From Onchocerca lupi (taxonomy: Eukaryota > Nematoda > Chromadorea > Rhabditida > Onchocercidae): a DNA stretch of 64,000 nt. The notes beneath the pieces were generated by a model. The model was not told where the DNA came from. It made no database searches and saw only the letters and a program-made list of their open reading frames with translations. The stretch lies in assembly GCA_028564675.1 (NCBI GenBank), contig JAOVVO010000149.1, forward strand, positions 62,001 to 126,000, written 5' to 3'. Shown in pieces: positions 51,582 through 63,600 of the stretch (position 1 is the first letter of the stretch; each line of letters opens with the position of its first letter). The position numbers were made by a program, and so were the translations under genes.

Positions 51582-52850
51582 AAAAACAGCTACTGAAACT
51601 TGTTTAATGTTAAAATAAAAGAATTATGCACTTCAGACTTTGTTTATTTTGCAAACCTCTAATCAGAAAAAATCGAATAATTTCCAGGTTTGCCCAAACG
51701 ACAATGCTTTTCATTTTAAAATGCATAAGTAGGAAAACAACAGCAGCTTACGGAAAACTTCAATAATATATTGTAGAAGACCAAAGCATAACCTGATTCA
51801 CGTAAAAGAAAAAAGTAGAAATTGGATCATACAAAAGCACTTAACTGATAACAATCAAATGGTCACGATATTGATGATACAGGTAAGAAATTTTCGAGGC
51901 ATTTGTTTTATGGATACATGATAATTACTAAAACAAATTCAAAAAAAAAAAAGGAAAAAACTAAAACCATACAGGAATTAAAAATCACAAACACAATGAG
52001 TAACGAAAATTTAAGTTGAAAAATAAAAAATGAATAAGATGAAATATGAAACTTTCTCAAATTTCTAATTGTCGCAAAAAAAAAAACTCTTTTACTTTAG
52101 ACTTTTTATTATGCCATTCCTGAAAAGAATGAAAGCAGTGGACTGATCCCGAACTTTTCCCAAGACTCCTGACTATTTTGCGACCTGATGAATTAATTTA
52201 GCTGTATTTTTTCTTTTTTTTTCCAATAATTGTACTCATTCAATCAAACCAACGCATTAATAAAACAAAAAATTATAAAACATCTGTACAAATAAGGAAA
52301 CACTGCCACTTGTTGCCTAGTTGAAAAAGTAAATAAATTGAATTAGCGAAAAATTTGAACTCAATGATTTTATGGTTGGCATCATGAGGCATTTTTAGTA
52401 GAATCATGTACAGCTCCCGCAATAATTCCATTTTTTTGCTTCTTCGACCAGCAATGCTGGCTGATTCTCAGATCATAAACAATTCGATGCTTCATGATGC
52501 TTCACGATATGGAGATTTAAGATTGTGTAAACTAATAAACTAATCAGAGTAAATTTGGGCAAAGAGAGAATAAAAACAGCAAAGATTGTGTAAGATAAAT
52601 GAAACAATTTAAATGAAATGTAAAGAATAAGTCCTAAGAATTCAATCGATAATACACAAGGAATGTTGTGTCGATAGCAGATTCAATAAAACTAAATGCT
52701 GAAAGCTGAAAAATCTAATGAATTGAAATTTGCATTTTCACATTAGGATCATATTTCTCATCCTAAAAGGCTTTCTCTTCTATGTTACAGAAGATCAATA
52801 ATTCGAAATTTGACATATCGTAAAAATCTGCAAAATTTATAAAAACTTTT
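51582..52850. other. Intergenic AT-rich DNA downstream of ddx-19
   Basis: No recognisable gene or element. Confidence 0.6.
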
Positions 52851-52854
52851 ATCT

Positions 52855-52888
52855 TTTATTTCTTTCCAAAATTAAAATAAATTTTATT
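52855..52888 (-). terminator. Candidate ddx-19 polyadenylation signals
   Basis: AATAAA on the minus strand at 52883-52888 and 52855-52860, about 280-315 nt past the ddx-19 stop. These are the first canonical hexamers downstream. Cleavage sites are not visible from sequence. Confidence 0.3.
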
Positions 52889-53168
52889 TGAAATAGTCCA
52901 GATTTTGTCCAAAAAATAAATAAAAATTTAGTTCGTAATTTTTCCCCTTTTTCCTTGATTGAAATCATCATGCAATCAAAATTTTCATAATGTTCCTATG
53001 TAATTAAGATTTCTTTTTTTTTCTCTGTACTGAAAACAGTAATAACATTAATTAGGAAACTAAAATGAAGTACATAAGATGTAAAATGTAACTCATAAAA
53101 TACGCAAAAATGGGTAATGCATAACAATACGGCACCTTAAATGCAACTTAGTGATAGAATGGAGCTAT

Positions 53169-53239
53169 TCAAAATTTATCTTTATCGATTGCTTCCAACT
53201 GATCCACATCACCAGCATCTAAGGATTGAATCGCCACGC
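53169..53239 (-). CDS. ddx-19: ddx-19 last exon and stop codon
   Basis: 71 bp after cattgcag. VAIQSLDAGDVDQLEAIDKD, KF, TGA. The short acidic C-terminal tail matches DDX19 proteins. The stop is at 53169-53171. Confidence 0.93.
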
Positions 53240-56200
53240 CTGCAATGAATCCGCTGGAAACGGTCTCAAATGCTTTGGAGCGCATTATGTCATACCAGAA
53301 CAAAACAAATAATTTAACTCACTGGTTTTGCTTTTACATCTCAAAAAACTTACTGATCATAAACTGGTCGATAAAATTGATGGACATTAATCGAATTAAT
53401 CATTGATTTTAATTTTAATGTTTTATTTAAAATTGTTCTTATGTCTCTGATCCTTAACGATCAATTTTCAAAAGCATGCGTAAATTTCTGATGATCCATG
53501 AAATCACGCTTTTAAAAAATCACTGTACGGTCTTTTATGTAAGGGACTGAATATTTATGCCAATAACTTTAAACCTCTTGATTGGATTACTAGTTTCACA
53601 ACAATTAATAACAATATCAACATTTACGATTATCATGGAAAGATGACTGGAAATTGAGTTACCAAAATAATCGCCAATTCTTTGAATAACATTTAATGAG
53701 AAATCATCGGAAACTAAATTGATCGCGATTCCCGCTTTACCAAATCTTCCAGTTCTGCCAATTCGATGAATATATGTTTCGTAGTCTGGTTGCGGATTAT
53801 CCGTATAAGTCACCGGTGGATCGTAATTTATAACCACTGAAACCTGGGAAACATCAATACCTGAAATATACTGAAATAAGTAATTGTTTTAATGAAATCG
53901 TTTTACTTTAGCAAAATTATTCGGCCGAAATTCTGCAAAGGTTAACTCCAGATTCAAAAATATGCGAAAAAAAAAAGTGATTTAAGTAATAATTAAAAGA
54001 ATCTCTGGTTTCCTTTGAATTTCCAAATTCCAAGAACCTTTCGCTTCTTCTTTTCACAATAATTAGTGCAAAAAGAGTCATATTGTTTTTGTTTTTTTAT
54101 TGAAAAGCACCTTATTACAATGAAATAATCTGTTAAATATTTTACCATTTGGTCTCGATATTTGATAATATTTCGTAAATAATGAGATAGCTGGAGTTTT
54201 TTTACTTCATATTTCAGTTCATTAAATTATGTGAATTGAATTGGTATTAAAAATTTCTTATTTTCATTCCTATTAGAGAATGAAGCATTTTCTCTAACTC
54301 AAAATTGTTCAGTTGACAAATGCAAATTGAGTCGTTTAGCAAACAAATAACAAAAAGTTGGAAATAAAGAAATACCTCGTGCACAAACATTTGTCGTGAT
54401 AAGTACTTTGTAAATGCTGTCTTTGAACTGTTGAATGGTTCGAGCTCGATCCTCGATTGTCATTTCACCATGAAGGACTGTGACATCATGACCTCGCTGA
54501 CCCATCCGAGCAGCTAACCATTCGGCTGATTTACGTGTCTGCAAATTCAAATTTCTATTCAGTAAACACAGATCATTATGGATGCTGATCGATCAATTTC
54601 TTTGAAAGAACATCCTTCTCAGCATGCTGATAGTATCAATTCTCTCTTTTACAATTCTATTTTCTATATTCTCTTTCATTCCATTCTCCCTTCTATTGTT
54701 AATCTCAGCCTACACGACATATATTCTTAATAAATCTTTTCATCTGCCAAAATTTTTGTAAATTCACAAATTCTTGATTTAATAAATTCAAAATAAATTC
54801 AATGAAAAGCTTTAAGTAACTTACATAACAAAAAATTATAGCGGAAGCAATCGTTAAACCTCCGTACAGATTCATCACAGCTTCATACTTTTCCTCTCTA
54901 TTAGCGCATTTCACATAATACTGCTTGATATTTTTTAAAGTCTGTTCATCTCTTCGCAAGCTGAAAGAAATTCAAAACAATCCTTCCTCAATTTTTTTTA
55001 TAAAAGAATTAAATATAATTATCTCTTCTTCTAACAGAAAACTTGGTAAACAGAAATTACCAATTGGTGCAATTCGCGGGAAATGGAGAGACAACTTTTT
55101 TATGAGGAAACAAGCGAACATAGATAGTATTTGATAATATTCTAATATTGGAGAAAAAAAAGATCTGGTATCTCTTGAAGTACATATTAGTGAATGATAC
55201 TAAATCATAAATAAGTAAAACCATCGATAGATGCCATAAGTATCTTTGAGATTTTACCAACTTTCATATTTCATTTATTTTGTAAATCATTTTTCATAAA
55301 TTATAACAATCAAACTGACTAAACAGAAATATTCCTATGAAGCTGATGAGGGTACGTACATACAAAAAAAATTTTCCATTGATAATTTTTGCTTTTTATG
55401 TCATGTTCTATGATTATTTTTTTTTTTCATTTTCGTAATTCATAGCCTGGGCGGATTTCTAACTACTAAATAAAGCTAAAGGCATAAAAGACCGTCAAGC
55501 AAATAAAAATTTAAAAATTATGCTGCATGTAATATTTGATCTACTCAGTTATCGTTGTCAAAATATCTGCCCAAAAATGATTCACATCATTTTATTGAAA
55601 TTCTTCATCCATTCAAGATCTTAAAATAACAAAAAATCAAAAATATCTCAGAAATACTTTTACACGGCACCAAATTTTTATGGGTATAGTAAAGTGTGAG
55701 AAATTTGATACCTAAATAGATCCAAAGTCTTTATACTTATCTGAACAAATGTTACCAATAACACCTGAGCTCTCTCTATCCTTCAAAATAAACATGATGA
55801 GTGGTCAATAGCCACATAAATGATATTTTCATTGCACCTACTGTGATCTGAACTTTTTATTTGTTATTTGCATTGAAAAAAATGTTTTGAACAGAAGGGA
55901 CTGAAAATAAATATTCAGTGATCAGTTATTTTGCAAATCTCAATGTAGAATGTCAAACTTTAATTCTAAATCAATGAAAGTTTCAATTTAAATTTTTAAA
56001 AAACGAGCCAAAAATCATTAAGAAGCTATCAACTGGATCCCAATTGTTAGTAAAACTATTTCAGCCAACCTCTTGCCAATTTAAACTAGATTATGGCTTA
56101 GTCTCTATATAACAGACTACTATCCGTCGTTAGGATAGCATGTTTTGTCAATCCAGTAGGCAGTGTTAACATGCTGATATTTGATAGTAAATTTTCAAAT

Positions 56201-59200
56201 AATGTGAGCTTTTGAGGAAATAATCCAATCCCAAAAAAAAAAGAAAAAAAAATTTCAAAAATAAGATTCAAGTTATCATGCCAAGATACCTGACCTCAGA
56301 AAGAAAATGATTCAAAAACATTTCTCCAATTAATATTTCTTCAGATCCTGGTTTAAAAACTATTCTTACCTTTGCTCTCACTATAAAGAAATACAAAATT
56401 TAATACTTTCTTATTTGCCACTATTCTTTACAATAACGTCTTTTACAGAAATACGATCTTTTAATAAACACTATAATTTGCACCATTACAAAACCGGAAA
56501 ACTATTGCGCAACTCACAGTGAAGCTGTTCAGAAACCACTAACAATCAAATGGTGATTATCCTATCTTATCCCATCCCACATCCTCTTCCCGTGAAATTA
56601 AAGCTGACCTACTTTATTCGTTACAATCCTTATTGCCTGAAAGATGATGGACTGACCTTTGAGGGGAGAAAAAATAATAAATAAAAAACATTGAAATGAT
56701 TGACCACTCCGACAAATGAAAATCTGGTGAAAATAAAATTAAAGTAAGTAAAAAAACTTGAAATTAATTTTTCAGTTGTGATAAGTTCACATCCAACGCC
56801 TGTATGCATTATTATGTAAAGCACAAATTACTCATAATTTAATACACGAAAAGTTCTATTCTGTTTCCGATTAAGACTTGTTTTATGGCTTCATCCAATC
56901 TCTTAAAACTGTGGTATAAATAATAAAAACTATAAATTTCGCATGAAAATTTAGCAATAAAACATTACGTAATGTTGACGGCATCTTTGATTATAGAATC
57001 TGCAAATGAACGAACACTTTCATCGTATGTAGCACTAAACAGCAGACTTTGATATTTCGCTCCTGATCGTTCCAATTCACTAAAATAAAATTTGAAAAAA
57101 AAAAAAAAAAAAAAAAAAACATACACACACAAATAAGCCACCAAAAATTTAAAAACTTTTCCAAACCAATAAAAACGATTTGAACTTGATATTTAAAATA
57201 AAATGTCAAACTTCAAAGTGGAATTATCCCTGCTTTCAATGCATTCTCAATGCATATATTATTATGATTCAATCGCCTGTCCAACATAGCTATCTCACTA
57301 TCATTCTAAACCTAAATCGATTCTCAATACATTAAATATAATAAATTACTAGCCATAACCTTCCATTTAAAAAGAAATCTTCCATTTTAACTACGCTTTT
57401 TCAAATGAATTTCATCTTTTGAAAACGAATTCAGGTCCAAATTTCCAAATAATTAACAAACTTATGCAGTCGGATACTTTGATCCTGATGTCCTTGCTGC
57501 GAGATCATAACATCGGCCTCATCTAACACTAAGCAAATTATTTTCGATGGGTCGATCACTCTGAGTTTCATTACCCAATCTAACATTTTACCTGGTGTAC
57601 CAATTATTATCTGTTCTTCGATTTTTTCACCACGCGACACTAAAAAAAATTACGAAATTTCGTCTTTTAAATCCCCATTTCTAACAGCAGAATATATTTG
57701 CAATTAATTTTGTTGATGTTTCGAGAATATATTGAAGCAAAAATTGTAAAAGATTTTCTACTACTCAAATACATTAATACATTAAAGATTCACCTTCATG
57801 CAGTATGAACGTGCTAAAAATTTATGAATGGTCTTACGATATTTTTGCTACTATTTTTATTTTCGTCTTTCGAGTACTTTTCCAATTATTAAAAATGGTG
57901 AAAAAAGAGACACTATTGCAGAAAATTAAGGACAAAGCAGCAGAATATCATAGAAGAAAGGTTATATGGAAATGAAATAAGATAAAGCTGATCAGATTTT
58001 CCTTTTAAGAACTGAAATTGTTATTTTCTTTTTTCATTTCTATTTCTAACATTGACAGAGATGAAGACGCCAAAAAAAAATTCTTTTATGCATTGAATAT
58101 AGAAATGTATTAAATCTTTATACAATAATTTTGAAATATCAACCATCGAATTACCTTTCTTACAAAAAATGAGTGAAAAGCATTTCTAATAAAAACTTAC
58201 TTGGTTCACCCTTAACTGCATAGCGAATTTTGATTTCTGGTAAAAACTCGCTCATTTTTTGGACCACTTGGCCGATTTGCATGGCGAGCTCATAGGTAGG
58301 TGCGAGACACAAACACTGTGGCCATTTATTTGATGGAACAACACGTGACAGCATAGTAAGTACAAAGGTTGCAGTTTTACCCGTACCACTTTGTGCTTGT
58401 GCAATCAAATTCATCGGTCTTGAAAAAATTTTGAAGTTTTCGACGAATAAAAAATTAAATAATTATTGAACTATTAAATAAAAAATTAAATAATTATTGA
58501 ACTATACTTAGAAAATTAATTATTCCATTTTCTGATAGAATAATTAGACTATTTAATTAGTACATCCTGGAATAAGAAATCATTAAGATTATTAAGTATC
58601 AAGCCCATATACATTAACTTTTCTATAGATACTACAGTTTCTTATCTTTATACACTGCAATCAATTAAATCAATACAGTTGAAGTTAACGCGACAAAAAA
58701 AAAAAAAAAAAAAAAGACATAAATCGTAACCATTGTTATAAGTATCACATTTAACTGATCAGTTGTAAATGATCGGTATAATCATCCTTTGATAAATTTT
58801 AGAATATGAAATAGAAGAAAAATACGAGCAATAAAAGAATAAAAGCACTTACGGTTCAACCAGAAGTAGAGGCAATGCCGCTTCTTGAATTTTCGATGGC
58901 ATGTAGAAATTCATTTTGTCTAAAGCCTTTAGAAGTTCATCTTTTCTGTAAATATTGAAAATTTTGATATATCAATAAATTTGATAAAAATTAAAATAAC
59001 ACTTTAAGAATTTCAATTTTATGTTGAGATTCTGCAAACTGCTTTGATTATTCTTATGAATAAATTATCGATTTCGTGGAATGCATGCAAAACGCTTCGA
59101 TTGTTCTTTTGAATAAATTTTCGATTTAGTGAAATACATGAGTGCACTCAAACTCAGACAATATTGTACGGTTAATAAACTAAATCATTATGCAAAAGTT

Positions 59201-60611
59201 TAAGTAAATCGAACTATAACAGTAACACGAATCTCGTATGCACAGTACTATTTATCCAAAGCTTTTGGGATTTTAAATAAAAATTCACAGTCGCAAACTC
59301 TGAAAAGAAGTAACGGAGTAGAGCGGTGAATTTGGATCACTTCGAGCCTGTGAAATTTCTAAACTACCATTTTGCAAATTTTCCAACTTTTTATGCAATA
59401 TCTTGTTTAGCAACGATATTTCTTCATTTGGCATCGCTGAAAAAATTGCTGTAAATATAACAATAATAAATATTTCGTCCAAAAACTTGGTCCTTACTCA
59501 GACATTTCATATTTTTTATGATTTTATCGAGATCAATTCAGCAATTGCATGAATTATTATTTCTCATAATTATTTATTATCACTACCATCTGGAACATCT
59601 AGTATAGCTCATCTCTTGATAGTGACGTGATTTTACATCAAACAGGTAGACGAATTTTCTTTTCAAACAAGTTTAGTTCAATCTATCTATAGGATAAGTT
59701 AAAAATGACAAATCCAAATTTTTTTGCATTTGATTTTATTACATAGTAAGAGATCATAATTATTCACTTTTAAAGAGAATTTGCAAACTCACGCTTTTCA
59801 CATTCATCTTTCGAAAAGGATTCATCACCATGTTGGTAAGTGTCCTGGTTAACATCCATCATTGCCTTGTGCTAAATACTTCGATATTTGGAAATTTGTA
59901 GAAGTTTTAAAAATTACAAAAATACTCGAAAATGTGAATCAATAAGAGATGAGGAAATGACAGCGATAAAAATGTCTAGTCTGTATTGCTATTATCTTAA
60001 TAATTTTCTGAATCAAATAACATTTACTGAATTGAAACTAAAAAACAGTACTTGTGATGAAGTAGGAGAAAATGGTACAATATCACGATCTGAAAAAGAA
60101 AATTTCCTCTTACATTTTAGAGTATTATCAAAAACTAATTTCAAAATCATAAAAGAAAAATAGAGATTTTAGTAATTGTTTAGAAGAACTTCAGATACAA
60201 TTATCCTTACTTCTTTCAGTTTGCTTGTCGGCGCAAAGACTTCGTCCATATAGCGGTCGACCACTTGCTGGAGGTATAAAACCGCCAAATTTAGCAGCAG
60301 TGTTATTTAGTGGATCTTTATGAAAAATAAACGCTTAATATCTTGGGAAAAAAATAATGATAAGTAAAACTATATACTATAATACTATAATGGCAGATTT
60401 TATACTTTTTTTGGGACTTCTTATTTATGATCATATGAGACTACTAAACTATTTTTATTTTTTAAAAGAATGATGCCAAAATGAAGCAAGTCAATTATAG
60501 ATGGAATAGAACTCGTGAAACTATTTACATATGATCAATAAAATCTTTATGAGATTTAAAAAGGCTCTTTTATGAAGAAAGTTCTAGTATCATTTGTTTT
60601 ACATATCAATT

Positions 60612-60647
<36 letters not shown>

Positions 60648-63600
60648 TACTCGTTGCCATCTGCATGGGAACGAATGGAGATGCGCGACAAGCAGCCTGC
60701 TTCCAAAAATTTTTCTCACGTTCCTCCAGGGATAATCTATGCGTTGCTAAAAAATAAACAGAAATGAAGTATTTCATCTCAGTTTAATTTGATGGAAAAA
60801 AGAAGCGACAACTGAAACTTAACTGAAACCGATAATGAAATTCATTCTATAGCAAGCATTAGGCAAAGAATTCCTCTACCAGTAATTTTTATTTCTTCTG
60901 ATTTATTCCGATGGAATCTATTTTAGTTCGCTCGTTAGTTATGAGTTGCTATGAATAGCAAAAAGATTTTCTGAATCTTAGAAAACAAATAATGATGTTC
61001 AAGATGTGAAACTAAAAAAAGTATTTTAAACTATGTCGTTCTTCCTCAAACCTAGTCAATGCCTTAATGAATGCATTAAAATAACACATGAAATGTAAAC
61101 AATTAATTTGATGTGAAACAGAATGATAGGCTTAATTTATCAATATAATAGATAAATAATACTTATATCATAATCCACCAATAATACTAATAATTTATTT
61201 TATATCTGAATATTCTCTTATATAAAAGTTTGAAAGCAATCAAAATGTTATTAACCTGGCGACTTTTCATCCTGAAAAGATTGCTGCATTCGAACGTTTT
61301 CAGTATTATTGAAGCTTCGATTCGTCGGAAATGATGAGGCTACTGAGAAAGAGCTGCTTTCTGTTTCCAAATTTTGTTCTAACTCTGAACCTCCAACATT
61401 TTCTGGTCCATCTCGTCCGTTTATCCCTCGTTTACCATCACTGAATTGAGGCGGATTAGAGTTTGACAGATCAACACCGCTAGCTGGCGAAATGAACTGA
61501 TCCAACCTGTTTGATCGATTCGGATTTTCTATAAGTCGATTTCGACTAGAAAAACTGTTGCCCATAGCAAATGCTTCGGGATTAGTTGCTCGGAATCCAA
61601 CACTGCCGTTATCATCAAAGAGATCAACCGATTTAGTTGACCGAAATCCATCAACAAATATATTTCTAGATCCTCGCTGAGCTAAATAAATTAAGGAAAA
61701 TTATAATGTAAGATGCTCAACTGCAAGTGTTCAGTATGAATGTCAGTTACTCACAATTTGGACTGGCAAGGAAATTGAAAATACAGATGAAATTTCAATT
61801 TAGGTGCGAGTTGATTCACAGTTCGGATACATAGTTTTGAACAATTTAAATATAAAATGAAAAAAGTGAATCCAGTATCTAAATATGATAAATAAAGATT
61901 GTTGAATAGCTTCAAACTATATCAATCGAAACCATCAAAAGTTTTAGTGGCTCAATTTGATTAAATTCAAATCTCCTACCAGAAAAAGTGAGACCTACTC
62001 CCGAATGAATTTCTTGGAACTAGGTTAAATGACATTCTATGATTACCGTTACTATAATTGCAATCAAGGATTCTTTCTGGTCTCTTGCTTCCGTCATCTG
62101 AACCCCTTCGCAAGTTCAAATCACCACCAAATACACGCTCACCAGACACTTTTGGTACTGCAAAACAATAGTCGAGACTATTTTCAATTCATGCCACACA
62201 ATCGATTAATTATTCTTGAACTTGAAACATTGATTCAAGAAAGTCACGATGGAAATGGATTCAAAATTTAGAAAGAAAAATGATTCGCAAGACTATTTCG
62301 GTGATGATTATTATGATAAAATTCAATATTTGAAGTCACTTCATATCACATTTCAATAATCAACAATGCGATTTTCATTATGCTATAATGATTTGCTTTT
62401 CTTTGTATTTAAGTGACATGGTGGATAATTTTTTGTGCCTATAATAAAACAAAAGCCAGCAGTAAGCCTATATATATTCAAATCTGTTTATGAAATCCTT
62501 TAAAATTTATAATTAGGTTACTTTTAAAAGAAATTAGGAAAGATGATGGAGAAAACAACGACTAACAAAATTAAAATGAAGGGAGATGAAATAAAGAAAA
62601 GAAACCAATGAAGAAAGAGTAAGAAAAAAGAATAGCATGTATAGAAATCAAAATGATGTATATTATCAGAAGGAGGAACCTATATGAGCACCAACTTGAA
62701 TACAGTAAGTGATTGATTATCTAGTCGAACAATATCGGCATATGAAGAAACACTAATAATAGCTGGATTTAGAATCATCAATTAAATTCTTTTACGTCTG
62801 ACTTCATTATTTCATTATTTATAAATTAGTAGTTATATGGCAGCTAATACTGCGTAAAAATCAACAATGCATTTTGTTTCCCTAACATCATTTGTTTTTT
62901 AGTTTTGAGCTCAAAATCATTTTTTCTAGTAATAATCTCCTTGTCAGTATTTTATCTCTAGCAATGGACTTCTAATGATTAATAAAAATTCCTGAATATT
63001 TATCATAAAAAAAAAAAATTTTAATGCCTTAAATAGTCGAATATGAAATAAGAAATAGCAAATCGCTACATGTCATTTATGTTATTGCATGTTATCTCTC
63101 CATAAATCATAAAAAGACATTGTTGAGACAGTTTCAAAATTTTTTGTCTTTTTTAAAAAAGATAAATATTATTTTCCAGGACAAAATATTTTTTTGTAAA
63201 TATGCAATGAGAAATTTCTTCCGAATAGTACCTGAAAATCCGCCTAAAGACTGCGGCTCATTACTGCTGTTACCGTTGCTCGCCCTAGATTTATCATCCA
63301 ATGACAGGGCTTTCGTCTAAAATAAATATGTAAAATGCTATGAGATTCGTCACACATATAATTATGCTGTGCTAATTCCAAAATACAGATATCTGGTACA
63401 CTAAAAACATAAATGTATATGACATAGAGATACCTGTTCCAATATAATAATCCATTTCTGCAATTACTCTTTATTCATATCTAATACATTATGATCTTGG
63501 ACTGGCACTTTATGTTCAAACATATTCAAGATTTTGACTATACTTACACAAACTTCTCTTTTACCATAATTAAAGCCAACCTCATCTTTCAAAAAAAAAA

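Noticed and set aside
20770..53169. Operon linking ddx-19 and lat-1
   Set aside because: Same orientation, but 32 kb apart, far beyond the few hundred bases typical of nematode operons.
59888..60163. 91-codon plus-strand frame
   Set aside because: Antisense to a ddx-19 intron and its micro-exon; no independent signals.
60556..60777. Poly-Leu and poly-Asn frames on the two strands
   Set aside because: They come from the (AAT)n microsatellite plus the real ddx-19 exon 60651-60746.
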